The notes beneath the pieces are model-generated. The model did not search any database, was not told the origin of the DNA, and saw only the letters and a list, made by a program, of their open reading frames with translations. Source: Paenibacillus sp. PL2-23 (lineage in GTDB: Bacteria > Bacillota > Bacilli > Paenibacillales > Paenibacillaceae). From it: 64,000 nucleotides of DNA. The translations under genes were made by a program, and so were the position numbers. How positions within the stretch are numbered: the stretch's first letter is position 1; each line of letters opens with the position of its first letter. Below are positions 9,833 through 17,676 of this stretch, one piece after another. The stretch lies in NCBI RefSeq assembly GCF_040834005.1, contig NZ_CP162129.1, positions 261,501-325,500 on the forward strand, given 5' to 3'.

Positions 9833-10258
9833 GTGACCATCTTTATTATAGCTGCGGCATGTTGTTTGTTCGGGATCAGCTTGCTTCATATCTACTGGGC
9901 CTTCGGAGGAGCGTGGGGGGTAAAGGCCGTTATACCGGAACAGGAAGGCCAGCGCTCCTTCACCCCTAGCCGTGGAGTGACCTTGCTAGTGGCGGCAGCC
10001 GTCGGCGCAGCGGGCATACTCTTGCTCTTGGAGGCGGATCTCATGGGAGGGCTTCAGGGACCCCCTGTCATTGTGCGAGCCGGCGCCTGGATATGTGCGG
10101 CTGTGTTTGCGCTTCGAGTCATCGGGGAGTTTAACCGTTTTGGCCTATTTAAGAAACAACGCGATACGGTCTTTGCCCGCATGGATACGTTTCTCTATAT
10201 TCCCTTATGCGCGGCGTTGTCCTTGGCCTATATGCTGGCGATCGGAATGGGAGGGTAA
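9833..10258 (+). CDS. DUF3995-type four-helix membrane protein
   Basis: This 141-residue, very hydrophobic protein has four predicted membrane helices (about residues 1-20, 47-67, 80-98 and 115-137). The helix-1 motif HIYWAFGG is typical of the DUF3995 family. The start is GTG, 12 bases after the tetR stop, with GGGGGACGCTGA as ribosome binding site. It overlaps neither neighbour, but the 3-base gap to the FAD monooxygenase points to coupled expression. The family has no established function. The setting suggests a membrane partner in response to a toxic small molecule. Confidence 0.8.
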   Translation: MTIFIIAAACCLFGISLLHIYWAFGGAWGVKAVIPEQEGQRSFTPSRGVTLLVAAAVGAAGILLLLEADLMGGLQGPPVIVRAGAWICAAVFALRVIGEFNRFGLFKKQRDTVFARMDTFLYIPLCAALSLAYMLAIGMGG

Positions 10259-10261
10259 GCC

Positions 10262-11398
10262 ATGTCACAGAGAGTGCTCATTATAGGCGGCGGAATCGCG
10301 GGTCTTACGTGCGCCATTACACTGCAGCAGCTGGGTCTGGATGTGAGGGTGTACGAACGGGAGAGGGAGCAGGCGGTGGCCGGCGCAGGTATTATTATGG
10401 CACCCAACGCGCTGCAAGCATTGGAGCCCTATGGCGTTGACGCGGCTATCACTCGTGAGGGGATGCCCAGCAAAGGCTTTCAGCTGTTGTCCCATACCGG
10501 AGCGCCCCTCAGCCAATTGTCCGTACCCTCCGGCTATGGCGCCTTATATGCCCTTCATCGCAAGGACCTGCATCATATCCTTCTGTCGCAGCTGAAGCCT
10601 GGAACGGTGCAGTGGGGCAAAACCTACTTGCAACACGAAGGAGCAGGCGACGAGATTCGCGTACAATTCCGAGATGGCAGCCAGGCGCAAGGGGAGCTTG
10701 TCGTTGCCGCTGACGGAATTCACTCCGCTATTCGCAAGCAGCTTTTTCCCCATATAGCTTATCGTTATGCGGGCTACACATGCTGGCGCGGCATCGTCTC
10801 CGCTGATGATATTCAGGGAATAGCTCCACATTTTGTGGAGACATGGGGAGCGAGAGGGCGCTTCGGCGTGGTGCCGCTGCCCCGGAACAAGGTGTATTGG
10901 TATGCCCTGGTCAACGCGAAAGCTAATGATACCCGGTTGGCGGGCTATACCTCTCAAGATTTGTACCAGCTGTTCAAGGACTATCATGACCCCATTCCCA
11001 GCCTGCTGCTGAAGACGGATAACCATGATATCATTCATCGCGATATGATCGACATAGTGCCTATGAGGCGGTTTTATTCGAATCGCATCGTGTTTGTTGG
11101 GGATGCCGCGCATGCCATTACCCCGAATATGGGCCAAGGAGCGTGCCAAGCCATCGAGGATGCGAGAGTGCTCGCCGACTGCTTGGGCAGCAATCAGCAT
11201 GTTGAAGCGGCGCTTGAAGCATTCGATACCCGGCGTCGCAAGCGGATCGAGATGATCTCGAAGCAATCATGGACAATGGGGAAAATAGCGCAAGCCGACA
11301 ATGCCCTGTTTATTGCGCTTCGCAATCTAGGCATGAGGTATACTCCGGAGGCGCTGTCTCGCCAGCAAGCGCTGAAGCTGTATCAATTTCAGCTGTAG
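10262..11398 (+). CDS. FAD-dependent aromatic-ring monooxygenase (UbiH/TetX-like)
   Basis: This 378-residue flavoprotein of the PHBH-like class A monooxygenases has the N-terminal dinucleotide motif VLIIGGGIAGLTCAITLQQ (residues 5-23), a DG motif (VVAADGIHSAIRK, about 150) and the second FAD motif FVGDAAHAITPNMGQGACQA (about 280). Such enzymes hydroxylate aromatic or polyketide substrates with NAD(P)H and O2; TetX-like members inactivate tetracyclines. As last gene of a TetR-controlled operon it is probably the effector enzyme. Substrate cannot be assigned: a housekeeping hydroxylase is as possible as drug inactivation. Confidence 0.88.
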   Translation: MSQRVLIIGGGIAGLTCAITLQQLGLDVRVYEREREQAVAGAGIIMAPNALQALEPYGVDAAITREGMPSKGFQLLSHTGAPLSQLSVPSGYGALYALHRKDLHHILLSQLKPGTVQWGKTYLQHEGAGDEIRVQFRDGSQAQGELVVAADGIHSAIRKQLFPHIAYRYAGYTCWRGIVSADDIQGIAPHFVETWGARGRFGVVPLPRNKVYWYALVNAKANDTRLAGYTSQDLYQLFKDYHDPIPSLLLKTDNHDIIHRDMIDIVPMRRFYSNRIVFVGDAAHAITPNMGQGACQAIEDARVLADCLGSNQHVEAALEAFDTRRRKRIEMISKQSWTMGKIAQADNALFIALRNLGMRYTPEALSRQQALKLYQFQL

Positions 11399-11412
11399 AG
11401 CTGCAGGGACGA

Positions 11413-11652
11413 CTACCCCACGCCATCGCTTTCTAACAAGGAATAGAAATGGTCACGGTCCTCGTCGTCGAATTTGCCAAGCGAGCGGACTCTGACGATT
11501 TCATGCCCGCCATGCAGGTCGATTTCTTCTCCGTAGCTGTTGTAGAGCGCGAGCATCCTGCCGTCTGCATTCATTTCCATGTACCCGTAGCAGGCTGCTT
11601 CGGGCTCTTTGCCGTAAAAGCGCAGAAATCTGATCTTGTCCACGCTATGCAT
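11413..11652 (-). CDS. Small hypothetical protein, 79 residues
   Basis: The start was placed at the ATG at 11652 because AAAGGGGGG stands 6 bases before it; a longer frame to 11688 lacks a ribosome binding site. The product (MHSVDKIRFLRFYGKEPEAA...) is soluble and acidic, with a beta-rich pattern. No family was recognised. It is convergent with the monooxygenase gene (14-base gap) and stands alone. Confidence 0.6.
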   Translation of the reverse strand: MHSVDKIRFLRFYGKEPEAACYGYMEMNADGRMLALYNSYGEEIDLHGGHEIVRVRSLGKFDDEDRDHFYSLLESDGVG

Positions 11653-11800
11653 CGTATACCCCCCTTTTTCTCCACTAACCTGATCCACATCTTACAGCAA
11701 ATTGGCTGACTTGGAAAAAGCGATCAGGCTGAACATATATCCGTTCTTCCAATGAAAGGAGAGGGCGGCCTCGTTTTATCGCTCTATTGCACATTTTCTC

Positions 11801-11854
11801 TTGACGAGATGAGGTTTGGGCATTATGATAGCGTGCCGATTAACCTAGGTTAAT
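11801..11854 (+). promoter_or_regulatory. Promoter and 16-bp perfect palindrome before the SDR gene
   Basis: TTGACG (11801-11806) and TATGAT (11824-11829) are 17 bp apart. Ten bases further on is the perfect palindrome ATTAACCTAGGTTAAT (11839-11854), where a bound repressor would block the start of transcription. The regulator is not encoded next to it. Confidence 0.7.
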
Positions 11855-11905
11855 GAAACCCGCGTCTCACCGTTATAGAGTAAGAGCTGAAAGGGGAGAT
11901 GCATC

Positions 11906-12649
11906 ATGCATACGACAGGCCATACGGTAGTCATTACGGGGGGCGCGTCCGGGATCGGACTGGCGTTGACGGAGAGGTTCGTTCGTGAAGGCAACAAGGT
12001 CATTATTGTTGGCAGAGATCCCGTTAAGCTGAACGCTGCAAAAGCTAAATTTCCGGACATCGCTGTATTCGTCTGCGACTTGCGCTCGGAGGCGGAGACC
12101 GATGCCCTCGTGGCCCAATTGAAGGAAGCCCATCCCGATATAAGCGTGCTGGTCAATAATGCCGGCATGCAGAATATAGAGTCGCTTGCTCAGCCGCGGG
12201 ATGAGAATATGGGGAAGCGGATTGCGGAAGAGATCGAGGTCAATTTGACGTCTCCGATCCAGCTCACCGCCAAGCTGCTGCCTGTGCTTGCTCTTCGTGA
12301 GGAAGCCGCGATTGTCAATGTATCCTCGGGACTTGCCCTTTCGCCCAAAAGGAGCGCGCCTGTCTATTGCGCCACGAAGGCAGGCATTCATGTTTTCACT
12401 AAGGCTCTGCGATACCAGCTGGAATCGACGAGCGTGCGGGTATTCGATATCATCCCTCCTCTGGTGGACACCGCTATGACAAGGGGGAGGGGAGGCACAA
12501 ACAAGATGTCGCCCGACCAGCTCGCCGAACAATTCTGGCATGCCTATAAGCGTGACCAATTCGAGGTGGCGATCGGCAAGGTGAGGCTGCTGAAGCTCCT
12601 GAAGCGCATCCTCCCATCCGTTGCCGACAGGCTGCTGAAGAACAGCTGA
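11906..12649 (+). CDS. Short-chain dehydrogenase/reductase, DltE-like
   Basis: This 247-residue classical SDR has the cofactor motif TGGASGIGLAL (residues 11-21), the NNAG motif (LVNNAGMQN, about 86), the catalytic Ser in NVSSGLAL and the catalytic YCATKAG pair (Tyr and Lys, about residues 153-157). It oxidises or reduces a carbonyl or hydroxyl group with NAD(P). The sequence is closest to the DltE-like SDR branch, whose substrates are unknown. It is a single-gene unit with its own promoter and palindromic operator. ATG follows AGCTGAAAGGGGAG. Confidence 0.87.
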   Translation: MHTTGHTVVITGGASGIGLALTERFVREGNKVIIVGRDPVKLNAAKAKFPDIAVFVCDLRSEAETDALVAQLKEAHPDISVLVNNAGMQNIESLAQPRDENMGKRIAEEIEVNLTSPIQLTAKLLPVLALREEAAIVNVSSGLALSPKRSAPVYCATKAGIHVFTKALRYQLESTSVRVFDIIPPLVDTAMTRGRGGTNKMSPDQLAEQFWHAYKRDQFEVAIGKVRLLKLLKRILPSVADRLLKNS

Positions 12650-12727
12650 CGGGAGCTTCACTCCTCCAAGGCATGTGGTATGCGCCATGTAGTCACTTAG
12701 CTAATGCGTTGCGTTACGGTCTACAGG

Positions 12728-13147
12728 CTACATTTCCTTGGAGTATTTGACCCGGTAATAGACGCTGCAGCCAATAATGAACGTATAGGCAGCAGCCAAT
12801 AACAGCAGCATGGTTAGCTCTAGACCCATCAAGGCCAATGCGGTCAGCAAGGCGCCAAGCACAGGAACCATCAGGTCATAAGCTTTGGCTTTGGCCCGGT
12901 AGGCGATGGCCAGATTGCGTTCATCATTTTGTTCAATCTCAACCTGCTTCGCAGCGGCGGGGCTATGCTTCTTCGCGAAGGAGGACATCAGCTTCCCCAT
13001 GCCGTGGCCGAATAGTCCAGCGCCAAGACCGATGCAGATGTAAGGCAGCGCCCCCGCCAAGCCTTGCCACTCATCGGTCGTCTTGATGACAGACACACCG
13101 GCTGCGAGAATCAGCACGCCTGCTATGGTTATCCATCTCGCATTCAT
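12728..13147 (-). CDS. Membrane protein coupled to the XRE regulator
   Basis: This 139-residue protein has two pairs of membrane helices (about 4-21 and 31-50, then 92-112 and 114-132). A charged cytoplasmic stretch, KQVEIEQNDERNLAIAYRAK, lies between the pairs. The ATG overlaps the stop of the XRE gene by 4 bases (ATGA), so translation is coupled. Pairs of a small Cro-like regulator and a four-helix membrane protein with this NDERN motif are common in Bacillota. Their function is not established; membrane-stress sensing is a guess. Confidence 0.75.
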   Translation of the reverse strand: MNARWITIAGVLILAAGVSVIKTTDEWQGLAGALPYICIGLGAGLFGHGMGKLMSSFAKKHSPAAAKQVEIEQNDERNLAIAYRAKAKAYDLMVPVLGALLTALALMGLELTMLLLLAAAYTFIIGCSVYYRVKYSKEM

Positions 13148-13362
13148 ACGTTCACATCCTCTTCCTCTTCGTAAATAAAAATGTCCTCAATGCTCATGCC
13201 GAAATAGCGGGCAATCTTAAACGCTAACAGAATGGACGGGTTATAGCGTCCGTTCTCCAGCGAACCAATGGTTTGCCGGGACACCTCCAGAGCAGCTGCT
13301 AATTCCTCCTGCTTAATGCCCCGCTGCTTGCGAATTTCCTCTAAACGGTTATTCAATGCCAT
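13144..13362 (-). CDS. XRE/Cro-like transcriptional regulator
   Basis: This 72-residue protein is almost entirely a helix-turn-helix: LEEIRKQRGIKQEELAAALE followed by VSRQTIGSLENGRYNPS, then an acidic tail. The start at 13362 is preferred over upstream ATGs because those overlap the promoter and its palindrome; GAGGAG lies just before it with a rather short spacer. It is first in a two-gene operon with the membrane protein. It probably binds the palindrome at 13373-13392 to control itself. Confidence 0.87.
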   Translation of the reverse strand: MALNNRLEEIRKQRGIKQEELAAALEVSRQTIGSLENGRYNPSILLAFKIARYFGMSIEDIFIYEEEEDVNV

Positions 13363-13372
13363 CACGCTCCTC

Positions 13373-13427
13373 ATGGAAAGCTGGCTTTCCATGCTTCCAG
13401 CATACTGATATGACTGTGCAATGTCAA
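13373..13427 (-). promoter_or_regulatory. Promoter and self-control operator of the XRE gene
   Basis: On the minus strand TTGACA (13427-13422) and TATGCT (13404-13399) are 17 bp apart. Just downstream is the palindrome ATGGAAAGCCAGCTTTCCAT (13392-13373; 9-bp arms, 2-base centre). A further half-site, ATGGAAAG, lies upstream of the -35 box near 13431-13438. This is a typical autorepressor layout. Confidence 0.72.
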
Positions 13428-13519
13428 GCTTACTTTCCATTTGTATTGGCTAATCCCCTATGTTCCGGTAAAATACAGACATCAAAGTACAATGCTATGA
13501 GCATAGACTGGAGGTTCCA

Positions 13520-14476
13520 ATGAACGAAACGGCAGAAGAGCTTCAGTTGTTCGAAAGTGTCAAGCCGGCATTAACGTCCTACTGCTACAGAATGTTAGGG
13601 TCCATCGATGACGCAGACGATGCCGTTCAGGAGACCTATATACGTGTCTGGCAGAGCTGGAGCACCTTCCGACAAGAGGCCTCCTTCAACACGTGGGTGT
13701 ATCGGATCGCCTCCAACATTTGTCTGGATAAGCTGAGACAAGCCAAACGCCGCATACGGCCCGTTGATTATGGCGGTCCTGCCTCGACTATTGTTGAGCC
13801 CCGCGACATGCTGCCAGACGCTTATTGGATTTGGCCGGCACCAGATTTGCCAGAAACGCCGGAGGATATTATGGTGCGCCGAGATACGCTTCAGATCTGT
13901 TTCCTTGCGCTGCTGCAGACCCTCCCTCCCCGCCAAAGAGCGGTACTGATTCTGAAGGATGTATTCGAGTGGCCATCCAAGCAAATCGCGGAGACGCTCA
14001 ACATGTCCCCGGCAGCCGTGAACAGCGCCCTGCAGAGAGCAAGGGTGACACTGGAGCGGGAGAAGCTTCGCTCGGATGTGCGGGTTACCAGCAAGGCTGA
14101 ACCGGATCAGGAGCTGTTGTCCAAATATGTGGAGGCGTTTGAGCAATTCGATGTCGAAACACTGGTTGCGTTATTCCATGAGGAAGGCCGTATGTCCATG
14201 CCTCCGTTCACAATGTGGGTGTGCGGCAAGGAGCATTTGTCCGCGTTTTTTACGCTGACGCGCAGCCATTGCGAGGGCTCCCGCTTTGTACCTATTACGG
14301 CTAACGGTGGTTATCCAGCGCTGGCGCAGTATGTGCCGAGCCAAGAGGGGGATGCTCTTATTCCATGGGCCATTCATCTGCTTGAGTTGCGGAATGGAGA
14401 GATCTATCATGTGCAACACTTTATTGGAGCCCATTTATTTGCTCAATTCCGTCTTCCTTTGCAATTACACCGATGA
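13520..14476 (+). CDS. ECF sigma factor with C-terminal SnoaL-like domain
   Basis: This 318-residue protein combines sigma region 2 (CYRMLGSIDDADDAVQETYI, about 21-40, and FNTWVYRIASNICLDKLR), sigma region 4 (LPPRQRAVLILKDVFEWPSK, then HTH about 155-180) and an NTF2/SnoaL-like domain (about 195-318). This is the ECF group whose C-terminal domain replaces an anti-sigma factor, so activity may be set by a ligand bound there. It directs RNA polymerase to its own promoters. No anti-sigma gene follows. The VOC gene 70 bases downstream may belong to the same unit. ATG follows TGGAGGTTCCA. Confidence 0.88.
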   Translation: MNETAEELQLFESVKPALTSYCYRMLGSIDDADDAVQETYIRVWQSWSTFRQEASFNTWVYRIASNICLDKLRQAKRRIRPVDYGGPASTIVEPRDMLPDAYWIWPAPDLPETPEDIMVRRDTLQICFLALLQTLPPRQRAVLILKDVFEWPSKQIAETLNMSPAAVNSALQRARVTLEREKLRSDVRVTSKAEPDQELLSKYVEAFEQFDVETLVALFHEEGRMSMPPFTMWVCGKEHLSAFFTLTRSHCEGSRFVPITANGGYPALAQYVPSQEGDALIPWAIHLLELRNGEIYHVQHFIGAHLFAQFRLPLQLHR

Positions 14477-14546
14477 ATTTCCCGAAGCTGAATCGTCTAT
14501 AAGAAGGAATTGACCAATAACGAAGCCATTCGAGGAGGAACCATTC

Positions 14547-14978
14547 ATGACGGTTAAGCTTACCCCTTATATCACCTTAGAGGGACGCGTGAAGGAAGCG
14601 ATTCAGTTCTACAAGGAAGCCATAGGCGCGGAGATTATCTCCCTGATGACCTACGGCGAGATGCCTGACATGCCCAGCACCTTCACTGACGAGTTAAAAA
14701 ATCTTGTGGCGCATGCCAAGCTGAAGGTAGGCGATACGGAGCTGATGCTGTCAGATACGCCCAACCAGTCGGGGACGATGGGTGATGGGAAGCGGGTTAC
14801 CATTTGTATAACAACCCATAATGTGGAGCATGCCAGAACGATATTTGAAGCGCTTCGCCAAGGCGGCCAAGTGAACATGCCGTTTCAAGAAGAGCCCTTC
14901 AGCCCTGGCTTCGGCGATGTCACAGACCGGTTCGGAGTAACGTTCCAAGTGTATACGGAGCTGCAGCCTGAGGTGTAG
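14547..14978 (+). CDS. VOC superfamily protein (PhnB-like)
   Basis: This 143-residue protein has the PhnB/glyoxalase-like pattern: LTPYITLEGRVKEAIQFYKE at the N-terminus, HAKLKVGDTELMLSD in the middle and FGDVTDRFGVTFQV near the end. The fold is made of paired beta-alpha-beta-beta-beta modules and often binds a metal or a small molecule. Typical metal ligands cannot be verified here, so it may be a binding rather than a catalytic member. It follows the ECF sigma gene; this pairing is common. ATG follows GAGGAGGAACCATTC. Confidence 0.82.
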   Translation: MTVKLTPYITLEGRVKEAIQFYKEAIGAEIISLMTYGEMPDMPSTFTDELKNLVAHAKLKVGDTELMLSDTPNQSGTMGDGKRVTICITTHNVEHARTIFEALRQGGQVNMPFQEEPFSPGFGDVTDRFGVTFQVYTELQPEV

Positions 14979-14995
14979 GCGCTCCTGCCCTCTAA

Positions 14996-15042
14996 GCACG
15001 CCAAGAAGGTCATCCTCACGGGATGGCCTTCTTGGCGTGCAG
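14996..15042 (+). terminator. Long stem-loop after the VOC gene
   Basis: A stem of about 14-20 bp (GCACGCCAAGAAGG pairing with CCTTCTTGGCGTGC) lies 18 bases after the stop. No T-run follows, so it may act as an RNA-stabilising or bidirectional stop structure. Confidence 0.65.
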
Positions 15043-15066
15043 CCGCTTATTAGGCGGTTCGATGTA

Positions 15067-15115
15067 TATAACCATAATTTACAAATTAATTACTATTTTT
15101 AAACAATGGGATAAT
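15067..15115 (+). promoter_or_regulatory. Candidate PhoP box and -10 for the pst unit
   Basis: Four TTAACA-like hexamers stand at an 11-bp period: TATAAC (15067), TTTACA (15078), ATTACT (15089) and TAAACA (15100). GATAAT (15110-15115) could be the -10 box, and no -35 box is seen. Tandem TTAACA hexamers spaced about 11 bp apart are the hallmark of Bacillus PhoP sites. Copies here are imperfect. The unit downstream contains pstS, pstC and pstA. Confidence 0.5.
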
Positions 15116-15286
15116 AAATCCTTGCTAATCTGTTCTAGGAATTGCGGTGGTGTGTGATGCAAGCCAAACCTACGTTTCTCGGGAGGGATTCTGCCAATAG
15201 ATCAGACCGGCTGTGGCTGTCGGATATGCAAGAACACCCTATTGTACCTGTAGCAGTAACCCTAATTCAGAAAGGTGATTCCAACC

Positions 15287-16687
15287 ATGCCAATGAAAAA
15301 AACAGTAATGGTCTCTATGCTCGCAGCAGCGATCAGCGCAGCAGCAGTTACTCCCGTGCTCGCACAAACCACTAGCCAGCAAGCCATGACATTCGAAATC
15401 GCGACTTTTTATGTAAACGCCAATCCCGTTGATATTCGTACCATTATGGCTGGCGGCCAAACACTGGCATCTGTCCGCGATCTTGTGGACGCGATGGGCG
15501 CCAAGCTACATATAACCAGCAGCAAAGCGATTCTGGTATACGCTAACGATCATTTCCTGGAGCTCCAGGCAGGCTCGTCCACGATCTATGTGGATGGCGA
15601 AGAGCAGATGCTGGCTACGCCGGTTACCCAGGTTGCCTATACGAACTTCATTGACCCAGCGGCATTCGCAGAAGCGCTTGGCGCAAAGTATGAAGACAAC
15701 CACATCTCCACCATCGAGATGCTGGACGGCGTAGAGCAAGCGGTATGGGTGAACGGCTCGCAGCTGCTAGCCTCGAACTCCGTAGGCGAAGGCCGCGAGG
15801 ACTACCTGGTAGATGCCATGACGGGCGCTTATGAGCTGCTGCTTGCGTCGGAAGGCGCTTCAGGGCTGGTGCTGTCGCCAGACGGCTCCAAGGCTGCGTA
15901 TTCCGATGCTGACGGCATCGTCTATACGATTGATCTTGCGACGAAGAAGCAGATGAAGATCAGCGACGATGCAACGATCAAGAATGAGCTGACATGGGCC
16001 AAGGACGGCTCTGCGCTCTTCTTCCTGCAGGGCGACAAGAGCTCCGTCATCGCTAAGCTCTCCCTGGCCGACGGCACTGTCACCAAGGTACTGGACGATA
16101 AGGTGGATTACAAGATGGATCTGCAGGTATCCGCAGACGGCAAGCAATTCACTTATTATGTCGTGAAGCAGCCGAAGGTAACGGCGGACAGCAGCAAGGA
16201 AGTGGAGCTGGATGATGTTGCGATCGACGCGACAGGCACAGAGCCGCAGATCTATTATTACGATGGAAGCTTCGCCAACACGAAGCCGGTTCAATTGACG
16301 AAGGATGCTACGGATAAAGCATTCCTGGCGTTCGCTGCTGACGGCTCCCAGGTAAGCTACATCAATATGACAGCTGACGAAGAGAGCGTGGGCCAGCTCT
16401 TGACGGTGGACAACAAGGGCATGAAGGCCAGCAAGCCAGTTTTCACGAAGAAGGACGTCTACCAATTGACGCAAAGCGGCGGCATGCTGTATGTCCTCAC
16501 GGCTTATGGTCCGACGACCAATGGCATTTATGAGATCAACCCCGCAACAGGAGCTAGTCAATTTATTAGCTTTGTCTCCGACAGCGCGATGGAGCTTGTG
16601 ATCTCCGATGAGTCTCATGTAGCAGCCATTGTAGACGGTCAGCTTCAGGTTTCTGTACAGGGCAAGTGGAAAAATATTACGAACTAA
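15287..16687 (+). CDS. Secreted protein with copper-amine-oxidase-like N-terminal domain and propeller
   Basis: The start at ATG 15287 gives a clean signal peptide (KKTVMVSMLAAAISAAAV, cleavage after VLAQ). A GTG 12 bases earlier lies inside the likely ribosome binding site AGAAAGGTG. Residues about 35-130 match the copper amine oxidase-like N-terminal domain, a wall-associated module in Paenibacillus. A TolB/WD40-like beta-propeller follows (LSPDGSKAAYSDADG; VSADGKQFTYYV). No enzyme motif was found. pstS follows 38 bases later with no terminator between, so this protein appears to be made with the phosphate-uptake genes; its role there is unknown. Confidence 0.78.
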   Translation: MPMKKTVMVSMLAAAISAAAVTPVLAQTTSQQAMTFEIATFYVNANPVDIRTIMAGGQTLASVRDLVDAMGAKLHITSSKAILVYANDHFLELQAGSSTIYVDGEEQMLATPVTQVAYTNFIDPAAFAEALGAKYEDNHISTIEMLDGVEQAVWVNGSQLLASNSVGEGREDYLVDAMTGAYELLLASEGASGLVLSPDGSKAAYSDADGIVYTIDLATKKQMKISDDATIKNELTWAKDGSALFFLQGDKSSVIAKLSLADGTVTKVLDDKVDYKMDLQVSADGKQFTYYVVKQPKVTADSSKEVELDDVAIDATGTEPQIYYYDGSFANTKPVQLTKDATDKAFLAFAADGSQVSYINMTADEESVGQLLTVDNKGMKASKPVFTKKDVYQLTQSGGMLYVLTAYGPTTNGIYEINPATGASQFISFVSDSAMELVISDESHVAAIVDGQLQVSVQGKWKNITN

Positions 16688-16725
16688 ATCAATTTATTTA
16701 TTGAAATTAATGGAGGTTATATTAC

Positions 16726-17589
16726 ATGAAATGGTTCAAACAATTATCCATCGCAGCGTTAATCGCGGCGATTAGCTTCAGCTCTATTCCGGCATCCACT
16801 CCAGTAGCGGAAGCCGCCAGCAAGCTGAGCGGCAAGATTGTCATCAATGGCTCATCCGCGCTGCTTCCACTGACGCTGCAAGCGTCCAATGAGTTCAAGA
16901 AGCTGCACCCGAAGGTGAAAATCTCGGCATCTGCTGCCGGCTCCATCACTGGACCTCAGGCTGTACGCAAGGGCATCGCGGACATCGGAGCGGTGGACTG
17001 GGATGCATCGAAGGATGTGCCGGGCTTCAAAAAATTTGATGGCCAGGTCGCCCATAAGGTTGCGGTTATTCCCTTCGCAGCGGTTGTGAACAGCAAGGTT
17101 GGCGTCAAGGACCTGTCCACGAAGGAGCTTCAAGGCATCTTCTCCGGCAAAATCACGAACTGGAAGGATGTTGGCGGGGATGACGCCAAGATTATCGTCG
17201 TGAACCGTACCTTCGGCTCCGGCACTCGCGTCAACTTCCAGGATAAGGCGCTCAAGGGCGAGAGCTTCATGACCAAAGGCGACAACTACAAGGAAGTGAA
17301 GACAAGCGGCGACATGAAGACGGCGATCGAGACAACTCCGAACGCTATCGGCTATATGGACCTTGCTTATGTCACGTCCAAGATGACGGCTGTAAGCATT
17401 GATGGAGTGGCGCCTACTGAAGCGAACGTCGTAAACGGCAAATACAAGGTATGGGGCTATGGCTACTATATGACCAAAGGCCAGCCTTCTGGCGCGACTG
17501 CTGAGTTCATCAAGTATGTACAGAGCACGAAGTTCCAGAACGGTTCTCTCAAAAAGCTTAAATTCATTCCAATCTCCGCTATCAAATAA
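16726..17589 (+). CDS. pstS: Phosphate ABC transporter substrate-binding protein PstS
   Basis: This 287-residue PBP-like protein captures phosphate outside the membrane. Family features are INGSSALLPLTLQASNEFK (residues about 41-59), the phosphate-loop region AAGSITGPQAV, and FGSGTRVNFQD (about 163-173). The signal peptide ends VAEAASK and has no lipobox cysteine, which is unusual because Gram-positive PstS proteins are normally lipoproteins; it may be released or held by another partner. ATG follows ATGGAGGTTATATTAC. pstC follows beyond a hairpin, as in many pst operons where pstS is over-expressed. Confidence 0.9.
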   Translation: MKWFKQLSIAALIAAISFSSIPASTPVAEAASKLSGKIVINGSSALLPLTLQASNEFKKLHPKVKISASAAGSITGPQAVRKGIADIGAVDWDASKDVPGFKKFDGQVAHKVAVIPFAAVVNSKVGVKDLSTKELQGIFSGKITNWKDVGGDDAKIIVVNRTFGSGTRVNFQDKALKGESFMTKGDNYKEVKTSGDMKTAIETTPNAIGYMDLAYVTSKMTAVSIDGVAPTEANVVNGKYKVWGYGYYMTKGQPSGATAEFIKYVQSTKFQNGSLKKLKFIPISAIK

Positions 17590-17604
17590 CAGCGATTGGA
17601 TATG

Positions 17605-17647
17605 AAACGGTCGGCTTGCGCGAGTTGCGCTTAAGCCGGCCGTTTTT
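17605..17647 (+). terminator. Intra-operon terminator between pstS and pstC
   Basis: The arms AAACGGTCGGCTT and AAGCCGGCCGTTT (one mismatch) are followed by a T-run. It probably attenuates, so that PstS is made in excess over the permeases. Confidence 0.8.
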
Positions 17648-17676
17648 GAATGACCATTCCTTGAGGAGACGATCTC

